From: Methylobacterium adhaesivum
Lineage (GTDB): Bacteria; Pseudomonadota; Alphaproteobacteria; Rhizobiales; Beijerinckiaceae
Direction: 5' to 3'
DNA: 64,000 nucleotides
Assembly: GCF_022179065.1 (NCBI RefSeq)
Contig: NZ_BPQD01000007.1
Location: forward strand, 400,518-464,517
This document shows, one piece after another, positions 52,943 to 61,634 of the stretch. The translations under genes were made by a program, and so were the position numbers. The number at the start of each line of letters is the position of its first letter. Positions within the stretch are counted from its first letter, which is position 1. The notes below the pieces were generated by a model. The model was not told the origin of the DNA and ran no database searches. It worked only from the letters and a program-made list of their open reading frames with translations.

Positions 52943-53329
52943 ATGAACACCCCGACGCAGTCGATCGTCGGCCACCGCGTTCTCTTGGTCGAGGACGATT
53001 ACTTCATCGCAACGACCATGCAGGGCCAATTCGAGGATGCCGGTGCGCAGGTGCTGGGCCCCGTCCCCAGCGTTCGGGCGGCCCTGGCCCTGATCGCGGC
53101 CACGCCCGACATCGATGCGGCGATCCTCGACATCAACCTGCAAGAGGAGATGGTCTTTTCCGTCGCGGATGCCCTGCAGGCGCGCGGCATCCCGTTCCTG
53201 TTCGCCACGGGTTACGACCGAACCGTAATTCCGCAGCGCTTCGCCCACATCCGCCACTACGAAAAGCCCGTCGAACCGGCGCAGCTCATCCGGATCCTCG
53301 AACGCCGCGATACGGCCGAAACCGAATAG
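52943..53329 (+). CDS. single-domain response regulator
   Basis: 128-residue receiver protein with no output domain. The acidic pair is in VLLVEDDYFIA, the phosphoacceptor aspartate is in AAILDINLQEE near residue 59, the threonine is in FATGYD, and the lysine is in HYEKPVEPAQL. This pattern is that of receiver proteins partnered with HWE and HisKA_2 kinases in alphaproteobacteria. GAGGAAG precedes the ATG. The upstream HWE kinase is the likely phosphodonor. It is not PhyR, since it has no sigma-like domain. Confidence 0.9.
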   Translation: MNTPTQSIVGHRVLLVEDDYFIATTMQGQFEDAGAQVLGPVPSVRAALALIAATPDIDAAILDINLQEEMVFSVADALQARGIPFLFATGYDRTVIPQRFAHIRHYEKPVEPAQLIRILERRDTAETE

Positions 53330-53341
53330 GCGTGCCCCCCA

Positions 53342-53599
53342 TTAGATCCGGTCGTTCCCTTCGGTGGGGCGGCCAGCGACACGCCGGGTCGCGAGCGAGG
53401 TCCAGACCGGCGTCGAGGCCAGGGTGGTGACCGCACGCGACGTGCGGATGGCGACAGCCCGGGCGGCCGGCCAGGCACCGGGCCTCGTGCTCATCCGCTC
53501 GACGGCGAGGCGGAGGAACGGCGGCAGCGCCAGGGGCAGCGCCGTGACCGGAACCTGCAGAGCGACGAGGGCGAGGCTGCCTCTCGTCGAACGCTTCAT
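53342..53599 (-). CDS. small hypothetical protein
   Basis: Candidate 85-residue protein supported mainly by strong G/C bias at third codon positions along its whole length. It starts MKRSTRGSLALVALQVPVTAL, a basic end followed by a hydrophobic stretch that may be a signal or anchor, and ends in an Arg/Pro-rich tail. The opposite strand is also open here, but with weaker bias. No family is recognised and the ribosome site is poor. It converges on the receiver gene. Confidence 0.45.
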   Translation of the reverse strand: MKRSTRGSLALVALQVPVTALPLALPPFLRLAVERMSTRPGAWPAARAVAIRTSRAVTTLASTPVWTSLATRRVAGRPTEGNDRI

Positions 53600-54175
53600 G
53601 GGCCCGGCTCTCGGGCGGCGGAGCGGGTTCGGCGCGGCCACGATCCGGCTCGGCATGGAAGTGCCGATCCGGGCGATGGCGAGAAGGATCTTGAAGTTTC
53701 CTCGGCGAACAAACACGAACCCGTAAGATACTTAGACGAACAGGCATATTAAAGCCAAACAAATCACAAACATCTTCATACCGCCCGTGGAACGATGACA
53801 GATCACGGGGATTTTTGATCGTCTGCTTCGTCGCGCGGATGCGTGGTTTCGGCACGAACGCCATGGCGGATACCGCTGGAATGCGCTGCTGCCCGGTCAA
53901 TCAACCGGAAAGACTATACCCCATTGTCTCCCATCTTTCACCGCAACGAACCGTGACGGCGGCCAGTTCAAGCAAGATAAAATAGAATTATTATAACTTA
54001 TAATTGTATCATAGACGCAACGATACCCTGCATAAGGGCGTGTTTATTCAGCATTCGTCTTGTAGCTCCCCCGACTATGGTCGATGAGGTTCGCGAAGGC
54101 AGTGTTTGCGGGCGCTCGCCATCCGATCGCATTCCTCGGGAAGGCGATGTATCGCGTGGCCGCCGGAGTGTCCCG
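53600..54175. other. AT-rich region upstream of the second TonB receptor
   Basis: About 575 bases with no convincing gene. The part 53700-54060 is strongly AT-rich (for example around 53975-54010) and differs clearly from the surrounding genes. It probably contains the receptor promoter. I looked for a Fur- or RirA-type box and did not find a clear one. Confidence 0.4.
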
Positions 54176-56386
54176 ATGTCAGCACCTGTGAAGGCAGGCC
54201 GTTCGTGGAATCGTCGCCGCATGGAGCGCCGCTCGGCGGCGGGACTCGTCGCAGCCGCCCTCGTGGCCGCCCCCGGGGGGCTTTATGCCCAGGAGGCCGT
54301 CCGCCTCGAGGAACTCTCGGTTCAGGGCAGCGGCAACGGGGGACGCGGCACCGCCAACCCCAACGCCGTCGTCGGTCCGCCGCCGCCGCCCTACGCGGGC
54401 GGCGCTGTGGCGTCGGGCTCCCGCCTCGGCTTCCTCGGCAACCGCAACGTCTTCGACCAGCCGTTCAGTTCGACGAGCTACACGGACAAGCTCATCCGCG
54501 ACCAGCAGGCCCGCAACGTGCAGGACGTGGTCAACAACGACCCCTCGATCCGCACCAACGTGCCGGCCTTCTCAGGCATCCTCGGCTTCTTCATCCGGGG
54601 CTTTCCGGTCTTCGCCCAGGACATCGGATTCAACGGCCTGTTCGGCGTCGCCGACGCGTTCAATCCGGCCATCGAGCCCATCGAGCGCGTCGAGGTCCTG
54701 CGCGGCCCCTCGACCCTGCTCTCGGGCGTGCCGCCCTTCGGCAACATCGGCGGCATCATCAACCTGATCCCGAAACGCGCGGGCGACGAGCCCCTCAACC
54801 GCGTCACCCTCGGCTACGCGTCCGATGCGCAGATCTACAAGGCGGTCGATCTCAGCCGGCGCTTCGGCGACAACAAGGAATGGGGCGTCCGCTTCAACGG
54901 TGCCTTCAACAACGGCCGCACGCCGATCGACAACCAGAGCCTTCATCTCGGCGTCGCGTCGCTGGCCCTCGACTATCGCGGCGAACGCCTGCGGGCGAGC
55001 CTCGATCTCGGCTACCAGGAACTCGACTTCACCTCACCCCTGCGCAACCGGTCCGTCGTGGCCGGCGTGCGCATCCCGCGCGCGCCCGACCTGACCCTGA
55101 ACCAGCACCAGCCCTGGGAGTATCGCAACAGCGCCAACCAGCAGGTGGCCACCCGGATCGAGTACGACCTGACGCCGGACCTGACCCTGTACGGCGCCTA
55201 TGGCCGCTCGAACTTCCGCCAGGAATATTTCGGCGGCGTGCTCAGCATCTTCAATGCGCGCGGCGACTACCGCGACCCGATCAGCTACCTGCCGTTCCAC
55301 ATCGTCAACCAGACGGCCGAGGCGGGCCTGCGGGGCACCGTGGACACCGGTCCGATCAGGCACAGTTTCGGCCTCGCCGCCGTGGGCTTCTGGCAGGATC
55401 TCGCGCAACCGCCGGCGCAGACCGTCGGCTCCACCATCGTGTCGAACCTCTACGATCCGGTCTACGTCGCCCCGCGCTCCACCGTCGGGCTCTCCAACGC
55501 GACGCCCCGCACGTCGAGCCGCATCAACCGCAGCATCGCCATCGCCGATACCCTGTCGGCCTTCGACGACCGGGTGCTTCTCACCCTCGGCGGCCGCTGG
55601 CAGAGCCTCGACGTGAATTCCTACAACGCCACCACCGGATTCCGGACCGGATCGAGCGACAGCGGTGCCTTCTCCCCGGGCATCGGCCTGGTGGTGAAGC
55701 CCTTGGAGCATCTGTCGCTCTACGCCAACTACATCGAGGGCCTGACCTCCCCGGCCCCGCCGGTCAACGCCGTCAACGCGAGCGCCGCCTTCCCGGCCTC
55801 CGTGTCGCGCCAGACCGAAGTGGGCGCCAAATACGATTTCGGGGTCGTGGGCGTGGGCGTCGCGGCCTTCCGCATCGAGCAGCCCTTCGGCTTCCTCAAC
55901 GCGAGCACCCTCGTGTTCTCCGTGGACGGGCGCCAGCGCAACGACGGCGTCGAGCTCACCGTGTTCGGCGAACCGATCCAGGGCGTCCGCCTCCTCGGCG
56001 GCGTCAGTTTCCTCGACGGGGTGCAGGTCGCCGCTCAGCTCGCCTCGAATGTCGGCAAGGTCGCCGTCGGCGTGCCGAACGTGCAGCTCAACCTCTACGG
56101 CGAAGTCGACCTCCCGCCCTCGTTCCTGCCGGGCGTGAGCCTGACGGGCCGGGTGATCTACACGTCGTCGCAGTATTACGACCTCGCCAACACCCAGAAG
56201 ATCCCCGACTGGGCGACCCTCGACCTCGGGGTGCGCTACGCCACCACCCTGAACGACCGCCCCCTGACCCTGAGGGCCAACGTCGTGAACGTCACGGGCA
56301 ACAACTATTGGGCCTCCACCGGGCGCGGCATCCTGAGCCAGGGCACGCCCCGCACCGTCCTCCTCTCAGCCACCGTCGATTTCTGA
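54176..56386 (+). CDS. TonB-dependent siderophore receptor
   Basis: 736-residue TonB-dependent receptor of the ferrichrome/pyoverdine-like group. The signal region is MERRSAAGLVAAALVAAPGG, split by a basic n-region. A TonB box-like LEELSVQG near residue 42 is followed by the plug (NVQDVVNNDPSIRTN, RGFPVFAQDIGFNG, ERVEVLRGPSTLLSG) and the barrel, ending in LLSATVDF with a terminal phenylalanine. The plug sequence is typical of siderophore receptors. GGAG precedes the ATG at 54176; a later ATG at 54221 could also serve. Two small secreted proteins follow in the same direction. No FecR/FecI-type regulator is next to it. Confidence 0.9.
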   Translation: MSAPVKAGRSWNRRRMERRSAAGLVAAALVAAPGGLYAQEAVRLEELSVQGSGNGGRGTANPNAVVGPPPPPYAGGAVASGSRLGFLGNRNVFDQPFSSTSYTDKLIRDQQARNVQDVVNNDPSIRTNVPAFSGILGFFIRGFPVFAQDIGFNGLFGVADAFNPAIEPIERVEVLRGPSTLLSGVPPFGNIGGIINLIPKRAGDEPLNRVTLGYASDAQIYKAVDLSRRFGDNKEWGVRFNGAFNNGRTPIDNQSLHLGVASLALDYRGERLRASLDLGYQELDFTSPLRNRSVVAGVRIPRAPDLTLNQHQPWEYRNSANQQVATRIEYDLTPDLTLYGAYGRSNFRQEYFGGVLSIFNARGDYRDPISYLPFHIVNQTAEAGLRGTVDTGPIRHSFGLAAVGFWQDLAQPPAQTVGSTIVSNLYDPVYVAPRSTVGLSNATPRTSSRINRSIAIADTLSAFDDRVLLTLGGRWQSLDVNSYNATTGFRTGSSDSGAFSPGIGLVVKPLEHLSLYANYIEGLTSPAPPVNAVNASAAFPASVSRQTEVGAKYDFGVVGVGVAAFRIEQPFGFLNASTLVFSVDGRQRNDGVELTVFGEPIQGVRLLGGVSFLDGVQVAAQLASNVGKVAVGVPNVQLNLYGEVDLPPSFLPGVSLTGRVIYTSSQYYDLANTQKIPDWATLDLGVRYATTLNDRPLTLRANVVNVTGNNYWASTGRGILSQGTPRTVLLSATVDF

Positions 56387-56463
56387 ACCGACATCCGGGC
56401 CGGACGCCGCTCCAGGGCGGTTCGATCTTGTCAGGAGTCGGTCGAATCGGCGATATCGGTGCC

Positions 56464-56805
56464 ATGCGAATCCCCGCGCGCCTCGCCCTCATCCCGGTGC
56501 TCTTCGTGCTCCCCGGCGCGGCGATGGCCGGTGCCGACGTGCCGGCCCTGGAGCGGGCCTGGACGGCGTGCGTGCGCGAGACCTTCGCCGAGCAGCCGGC
56601 GTTCCAGGGCAAGGCGGGGGCCCAGCGCAACGCCCTCGATGCCTGCAAGGAACAGGAGGACGCTTACGTCGCCGCCCTCATGGCCGAGCGGGCCGCCGGC
56701 GGCCGCGACCGGACCATGGTGATGAAAGCCCGGGAATGGGCCGCCTCCATGGCAGCCTACGTGGTCGACCCGGTCTCGTCGTGGATCGCGATGCTGCGCC
56801 GCTGA
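56464..56805 (+). CDS. small secreted hypothetical protein
   Basis: 113-residue exported protein with a clear signal peptide (MRIPARLALIPVLFVLPGAAMA) and a helical mature part. The two cysteines (WTACVRE and DACKEQE) could form a disulfide bond. No family is recognised. It lies 77 bases after the TonB receptor, so it may be co-transcribed and act in the periplasm in the same uptake process, which is inference. The ribosome site is weak. Confidence 0.6.
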   Translation: MRIPARLALIPVLFVLPGAAMAGADVPALERAWTACVRETFAEQPAFQGKAGAQRNALDACKEQEDAYVAALMAERAAGGRDRTMVMKAREWAASMAAYVVDPVSSWIAMLRR

Positions 56806-56865
56806 CGGCCGTCCGCCGACCCCGGCCCGATCGAGGGCCCCTCCCGCGCACCCATTGAGGTCCCA

Positions 56866-57318
56866 ATGCCTGGCTTTACCTCCAAATCCTCGCAGGGGCT
56901 GTTCCTCGCCGCCGCCCTCTTCGCTGCGCCGGCCGCGCAGGCCCAGGGCGCCGACAACCCGGACTCCGTGAAATCCCCCGTGAGCGTCGCGCCCGGCAAG
57001 GCGGTGCAGATCGCCGTGCTCAATCCCCTGAAGCGGGATTGCAGTCCGGGGGCGGCCCCGGCCCTACGCGTGCCCGGCCTGCCCCAGCACGGCCGGGTCA
57101 TCGCCACCACGGCCAGCATCGCCACGGGCAAGAAGAACCGGTGTCCGGACCAAAAGGTCTCCGGACAGGTCGTGGTCTATCAGGCCAACGCGAATTACAG
57201 CGGCCCCGACGAGGTCAGGATCGAGGTCGAGACCGCCGATGGCGAGGTCCGCCGGGCGACGATCCGCATCGACGTCACCCCATCCGGCGGCCTGCCGGCG
57301 GGCCAACAGCGCCTGTAA
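56866..57318 (+). CDS. secreted Ig-like-fold hypothetical protein
   Basis: 150-residue exported protein. The signal peptide (SSQGLFLAAALFAAPAAQAQ) is followed by a beta-sandwich-like domain (VAPGKAVQIAVLN; VVYQANANYSGPDEVRIEVE; VRRATIRIDV). Two cysteines (RDCSPG and NRCPDQ) may pair. The NYSGPDEV pattern occurs in bacterial Ig-like repeats. The function is unknown. GAGG precedes the ATG. It lies in the same direction as the TonB receptor and the preceding small secreted protein, 60 bases after the latter. Confidence 0.65.
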   Translation: MPGFTSKSSQGLFLAAALFAAPAAQAQGADNPDSVKSPVSVAPGKAVQIAVLNPLKRDCSPGAAPALRVPGLPQHGRVIATTASIATGKKNRCPDQKVSGQVVVYQANANYSGPDEVRIEVETADGEVRRATIRIDVTPSGGLPAGQQRL

Positions 57319-57342
57319 CAGGGCCGCGGCCCGCCTCGTCCG

Positions 57343-57516
57343 TCAGCCGTCCGATCCCACGCGGTCGACGTTCTGCTCCGCCTCGTCGGCCGTGTAGCCC
57401 TCGAGCCAGTCGGCGCTGTTCTGAGAGCCGGCCGGATAGGGGTTCGCCTCGTCCGAGAGGCCGGCCCGCTTGGCTGCGAGGCCCTCTTCCATCACTGTCT
57501 GCGATACGAATGCCAT
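57343..57516 (-). CDS. Rmf/CrpP-like small protein
   Basis: 57-residue protein with a pattern close to ribosome modulation factor: AAKRAGLSDEANPYPAGS, then WLEGYTADEA, matching the GxxAGL, NPYP, and WLxG positions of Rmf. Rmf binds ribosomes in stationary phase and promotes inactive dimers; related CrpP proteins have other roles. The ATG at 57516 is chosen because GGAG precedes it. An ATG four codons earlier is possible. The assignment is by motif and needs profile comparison. Confidence 0.65.
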   Translation of the reverse strand: MAFVSQTVMEEGLAAKRAGLSDEANPYPAGSQNSADWLEGYTADEAEQNVDRVGSDG

Positions 57517-57667
57517 GGCCGTCTCCATGCCCAGTGGATGTTACGGGAGAGGAACACCGTTCTGGACGATTGGGTCCGCCGCCCTCTTGCAAAGGCGTGA
57601 CAGAGGCATCCGGTTGATCGATCCGACCCGGCCCGAGGAAGGCACGCCTGTGAGGCGCGCCCCTACC

Positions 57668-58147
57668 CTACCGGACGCCCGTCGAGCCGAACCCGCCGGC
57701 GCCGCGCTCCGAAGCCTCCAGGGTGTCGACGACGGTGAAGGCCGGGCGGGTGATGCGGGTGAAGACCAGTTGGGCGATGCGGTCGCCCGGCCCGACCACG
57801 AGGCCGGGCCCCGCGGGGTTGCGGTTCCAGGCCGAGATCATCAGCGGTCCGGTATAGTCGGCGTCGATCACCCCGACGCCGTTGCCGAGCACGAGGCCGT
57901 CGCGGTGGCCGAGCCCCGAGCGCGGGTAGACGAGGGCACACCAGGCGGGATCGCGGATCGCCAGGGCGAAACCCGCCGGGATCAGCACCGCGGGCCCCTG
58001 CGGCGCGAGGGTCAGGGGGGCGTCGAGGCAGGCATGGAGGTCGAGGCCGGCGGCCCCGGCCGATCCCCAGCGGGGAAAGCCCCAACCGGCGAGGCGAGGG
58101 TCGAGGAGGTGCAGGTCGACGGCGAGGTCGGGTGTCGGTCCGCTCAC
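57668..58147 (-). CDS. dut: dUTP diphosphatase
   Basis: 159-residue dUTPase that hydrolyses dUTP to dUMP and keeps uracil out of DNA. Motif 1 is AGLDLHACLD near residue 32, motif 2 is YPRSGLGH, motif 3 is GNGVGVIDADYTG with the catalytic aspartate, motif 4 is GDRIAQLVF, and motif 5 is ERGAGGFGSTG near the C terminus, which closes over the active site. The GTG at 58147 overlaps the stop of the CitE-like gene (GTGA), so the two are coupled. Confidence 0.93.
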   Translation of the reverse strand: MSGPTPDLAVDLHLLDPRLAGWGFPRWGSAGAAGLDLHACLDAPLTLAPQGPAVLIPAGFALAIRDPAWCALVYPRSGLGHRDGLVLGNGVGVIDADYTGPLMISAWNRNPAGPGLVVGPGDRIAQLVFTRITRPAFTVVDTLEASERGAGGFGSTGVR

Positions 58148-59031
58148 GCGGCCAGCGCTGAAATCGCGTCCGCCAGGGCCACGAGGCGGGCGGCCTCCAC
58201 GGCGTGCAGGCGCTCGATCATCCGCCCGTTGAAATCGACGACGCCGCGCCGGGCGTTCGCGGGGTCGGCGAAGATCGCCATGATGGCGCGGGCCTCGGCG
58301 ATCGCCTCCGGCGTCGGCCCGAACACCCGGTTGGCGGCCTCGATCTGGCCCGGATGGATGAGCATCTTGCCGTCGAACCCGCAATCGCGGCCCTGCTCGC
58401 ACTCGGCGAGGAACCCGGCCTCGTCGCGGAACGCGTTGTAGATGCCGTCGATGCAGTCGATCTCGTAGGCGCGGGCGGCGGCGATCACGTTCATCAGCCA
58501 CGGGATCAGGGCCGGGCGCCCCGGCACGCCGAGGCGGACCCGGCTGGCCTTGGCGAGGTCGTTGGGCCCGACGATGAGGCAGGCGAGCCGGGTGTCGACG
58601 TCGCGGGCCGATTGCGCGATGTCGGTGATGTGGAGAAGCGCCATCGGGCTCTCGATCATCGCCCAGACGCGGGTGCGTTCGGGTGCGCCGAGGCGGCGCA
58701 GGCGGCTGCCCACGGCCACGAGGGCATCGGAGCCGGTGACCTTCGGCACCAGGATGGCGTCGGCCCCGGCCGGGGCGATGGCGGCGAGGTCCGCTTCGCC
58801 CCACGGAGTGTCGAGGGGATTGACCCGGACCACCACCTCGCGGCGGCCGAACCGACGCTCCGCCACGGCCTCGGCGACGGCGCGGCGCGCCTCGTCCTTC
58901 GCCTCGGGCGCTACGGCATCCTCGAGGTCGATCATCACCACGTCGGTGGGCAGGGACGCGGCCTTCTCCAAGGCGCGGGTATTCGAGCCCGGCATGGAGA
59001 GCACGCTGCGGCGAGGGCGAATCTCGGTCAT
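58144..59031 (-). CDS. CitE-family CoA ester lyase/thioesterase
   Basis: 295-residue HpcH/HpaI-CitE TIM-barrel enzyme acting on malyl-, citramalyl- or methylmalyl-CoA-type substrates. RRSVLSMPGSN is at the start, IDLEDAVAP near residue 35, RVNPLDTPWG near residue 68, VPKVTG near residue 93, IESPMALL near residue 124, and GFDGKMLIHPGQI near residue 212. Methylobacterium has several such enzymes, in the serine cycle and ethylmalonyl-CoA pathway, so the exact substrate cannot be chosen from this alone. It overlaps dut at its stop. Confidence 0.87.
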   Translation of the reverse strand: MTEIRPRRSVLSMPGSNTRALEKAASLPTDVVMIDLEDAVAPEAKDEARRAVAEAVAERRFGRREVVVRVNPLDTPWGEADLAAIAPAGADAILVPKVTGSDALVAVGSRLRRLGAPERTRVWAMIESPMALLHITDIAQSARDVDTRLACLIVGPNDLAKASRVRLGVPGRPALIPWLMNVIAAARAYEIDCIDGIYNAFRDEAGFLAECEQGRDCGFDGKMLIHPGQIEAANRVFGPTPEAIAEARAIMAIFADPANARRGVVDFNGRMIERLHAVEAARLVALADAISALAA

Positions 59032-59123
59032 GGCGGTGATCCCGTCGCGCGAATCGGTGCGTCGGCCGGAGCGGTACCGCTCCCGACGCCGCGATTCAAG
59101 ACGGGGATCATCGCGGCTCAGGA

Positions 59124-59531
59124 TCAGCCGCGGGGGCGGGTCGCCATCCGGGCGTCGCGGGCGACCTGTCGCTCGAAGCGGCGCGGCGCGAGGTTGTCGC
59201 GCGCCATGCGGCGCATGCCGAACACCATCAGGGCGAGGGCGATTCCGGCGAACGGCCCGCCGACGATGACCGCCCCGGCGATCTCCGAACCCAGCAGGGC
59301 GCCGATGCCCTTCACGAGGAAGACGACGAACAGCATCAGGGCGGCGAGCACGAGGAGCACGGCCGTGCCGAAGGTGGCGACGAGGCGAAGGATCGTCCGG
59401 ATGTTGCCGTCGGTCTCCCGGCGCAGGAGTTCGAACTCGCCGCCCACGAGATCGGCGGCGTGGCGCACGCTGTCCCCGAACAGGGCGCCGAGTCCTCTCT
59501 GATCAGGCCCTCTGGCCGATGGATCGCGCAT
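59124..59531 (-). CDS. holin-superfamily (DUF1469-like) membrane protein
   Basis: 135-residue protein with an N-terminal amphipathic helix (LFGDSVRHAADLVGGEFELLRRE) and two hydrophobic helices (about residues 47-73 and 84-105), followed by a basic tail. This is the layout of the actinobacterial holin-X/DUF1469 superfamily found in many chromosomes. It is not evidence of phage. The function is unknown. Confidence 0.75.
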   Translation of the reverse strand: MRDPSARGPDQRGLGALFGDSVRHAADLVGGEFELLRRETDGNIRTILRLVATFGTAVLLVLAALMLFVVFLVKGIGALLGSEIAGAVIVGGPFAGIALALMVFGMRRMARDNLAPRRFERQVARDARMATRPRG

Positions 59532-59600
59532 GGTGGTCCTCGCTGACGCCCCGCAGGGGCCGAACGATGCAACCGTGGCCGCGCGCCGGTGTTCCCGACA

Positions 59601-61232
59601 TCACAGGCCCGCCCCGTCGAGGCGCCGCGTGTCGACGAAGGTGCGCCCATCGGGAAAGCGGTAGCTCACGCTCTCGGACAGGCGGCCGTTGGCCCGGATG
59701 AGGATCGCCGCCGGACGGGTGAGGTCGTCGGCCCGGTCGAGGGCCTCCGCGACGCTCATGGGCACGTCGCGCCCGCCGCCGAGCTGGCGCCACCACTGCA
59801 CCGCCTTCTCGCGGGGGTAACCCGTCCGTTCGAGGTCGATCCGCACCCGGTGGACGAACCCCTCCCCGAGGCGGAAGAGGATTTCGAGACTGTCGGACGG
59901 CGCGTGGCGCGCGAGCTGCCAGTCCCGGACGTCGCGCCAGACCGGCACGGCCCGCGACAGGATCGGGTGCTCGTCGTCGGCCGCCGCCTCGTGACTCGGC
60001 CCGTCGTCGGCCTCGTCCTCGGGCTCGACCCAGCAGGCCTCGCAGGTGCTGGCATTGAGGGCAATGAGCGCGCCGCAGCCGGGGCAGGGCTTGGCGCGGA
60101 TCTCGCCCTCGCGGCCCTTGACGAGGGCGGCGCTGCGGGCGGTGACGATGTCGACGGGACCGTGCATCCGCACCAGCCCGGCGTAATCGAGAATGAGCGC
60201 GTCGGTCTTGCCCGGCGCCGTGCGCAGGGCGCGTCCGACCTGCTGGACGTAGAGCCCCGTGCTCTGGGTCGGGCGCAGGAGCGCGATGAGATCGACGCGC
60301 GGCACGTTGAACCCCGTCGACAGCACGCCCACGGAGGTGAGGCAGCGCACCCGTCCGGCGCGAAAGTCGCGCACGATACGGTCGCGCTCGCGCTTGCCCG
60401 TCTCGCCCGTGACCATCTCGCAGGAGACCCCCTGCCCCCGCACGGCATCGCGCACGGCCTCCGCATGGGCGAGCCCGGCACAGAAGGCGAGCCAGGCCCG
60501 GCGGTCGCGGCCGTAGCCGGCCATCTCCTCCACGGCGGCGCGGGTGATCCAGTCCTGGTTCACCGCCGCCTCCAGGGCGCTCGGGATGTAGTCGCCGCCG
60601 CGCTTGCCCACCCCGGAAACGTCGAGGGCCGTGGCGGTGGCCTTGCAGATCAGGGGGGCGAGGTAGCCCTGGTGGATGAGGTCGCCGACATTGGCCTCGT
60701 AGACGATGCGTTCGAACAGGCGGCCCGCGCCCTCGTCGAGGCGGCCGCTGTCGAGGCGGTAGGGGGTCGCCGTGAGGCCGACGACCCGCAGGTCGGGTCG
60801 GGCTGCCCGCAGGGCGGCGAGGAAGCGGCCGTAGCGGGTTTCCGCGGCGCGGGGGATGAGGTGGGCCTCGTCCACCACCACGAGGTCGAAGGCACCGATG
60901 GCCTCGATCCGGTTCCACACCGATTGGATGCCGCAGAACAGCACCTGCGTTCCCGTCTCGCGCCGGCCGAGCCCGGCCGAGTAGATGCCGGCCGGTGCCT
61001 CGGGCCAGGTGGCGCGGAGTTCGGCGTGGTTCTGGGCGATGAGCTCCCGGGTGTGAGTGACGATGGCGATCCGGGCGGTGGAATCGCGAAAAATCGTCTC
61101 CCGAACCAGGGCCGCGATGACGAAGGCCTTGCCGGCACCCGTGGGCAGGACGATGAGGCCGTCGCCGGTCTCGTCGCGCCAGGAGGCGTAGAGGGCGTCG
61201 AGGCTGGCACGCTGGTAGGGTCTGAGCTCCAT
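59601..61232 (-). CDS. DEAD/DEAH-box superfamily 2 helicase with altered Walker A
   Basis: 543-residue SF2 helicase. The Q-motif region is LRPYQRASLDALY. Walker A reads PTGAGKAF, with alanine in place of the usual Thr/Ser after lysine. Motif II is VVDEAH, motif III LTATPYRLD, motif V STGFNVPRVD and motif VI QQVGRALRT. A zinc-finger-like CPGCGALIALNASTCEAC follows near residue 370, and then a C-terminal domain rich in aromatic and basic residues. The order resembles the YpmF/SSL2-type helicases of alphaproteobacteria. If the alanine is real, ATP binding could be weakened. Confidence 0.87.
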   Translation of the reverse strand: MELRPYQRASLDALYASWRDETGDGLIVLPTGAGKAFVIAALVRETIFRDSTARIAIVTHTRELIAQNHAELRATWPEAPAGIYSAGLGRRETGTQVLFCGIQSVWNRIEAIGAFDLVVVDEAHLIPRAAETRYGRFLAALRAARPDLRVVGLTATPYRLDSGRLDEGAGRLFERIVYEANVGDLIHQGYLAPLICKATATALDVSGVGKRGGDYIPSALEAAVNQDWITRAAVEEMAGYGRDRRAWLAFCAGLAHAEAVRDAVRGQGVSCEMVTGETGKRERDRIVRDFRAGRVRCLTSVGVLSTGFNVPRVDLIALLRPTQSTGLYVQQVGRALRTAPGKTDALILDYAGLVRMHGPVDIVTARSAALVKGREGEIRAKPCPGCGALIALNASTCEACWVEPEDEADDGPSHEAAADDEHPILSRAVPVWRDVRDWQLARHAPSDSLEILFRLGEGFVHRVRIDLERTGYPREKAVQWWRQLGGGRDVPMSVAEALDRADDLTRPAAILIRANGRLSESVSYRFPDGRTFVDTRRLDGAGL

Positions 61233-61287
61233 CGCCGGTCTCTACGGCGGATTTTCGCGGGGCGGAACGCCGGGCGGAGCAGGCCGC

Positions 61288-61506
61288 CTATTCGCCGCCG
61301 CGCACCACCCGGGTGATGCGCTCGACCATGCCCTGCGACAGGCGCACGTACTGACCCGTTCCGTGGCCGCGTCCGTCGAGGAGCTCGGCGAAGACGGGTT
61401 TCGCCGGTTCGCAGGTGAGGGCCTCCACCGGCCGGGTGTTGCGCCGCTTGGCCCGCAGGCGCTCGGCCAGCGCGTCGGGAACGAAGGGATCGCGCAAGGC
61501 GGGCAT
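61288..61506 (-). CDS. small hypothetical protein
   Basis: 72-residue basic protein (DALAERLRAKRRNTRPVEALTCE, then GHGTGQYVRLSQGMVERITRVVRG), cytosolic, with no recognised domain. Third-position bias supports coding. The AGGAG lies directly against the ATG at 61506, while TTG at 61497 is at better spacing and may be the true start. It lies just upstream of the helicase gene in the same direction. Confidence 0.6.
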   Translation of the reverse strand: MPALRDPFVPDALAERLRAKRRNTRPVEALTCEPAKPVFAELLDGRGHGTGQYVRLSQGMVERITRVVRGGE

Positions 61507-61634
61507 CTCCTGTCAGGGCCGGCAGGGCCGGGAACCGGGCCTAAGCCCGCAGGGTTGCGGAGGCCTTAAGAGCCTGCGGGGGGAACCCTCGATCACACCG
61601 CTGTGTTTGGCTCGACCCTACGGAGAATGAATGC

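Noticed and set aside
53364-53726. 120-codon plus-strand frame opposite the small hypothetical gene
   Set aside because: The minus-strand frame has stronger codon bias and a more natural N terminus. At most one of the two is real.
59124-59531. Prophage remnant suggested by the holin-like protein
   Set aside because: No other phage gene is near. Members of this membrane family are common chromosomal genes.
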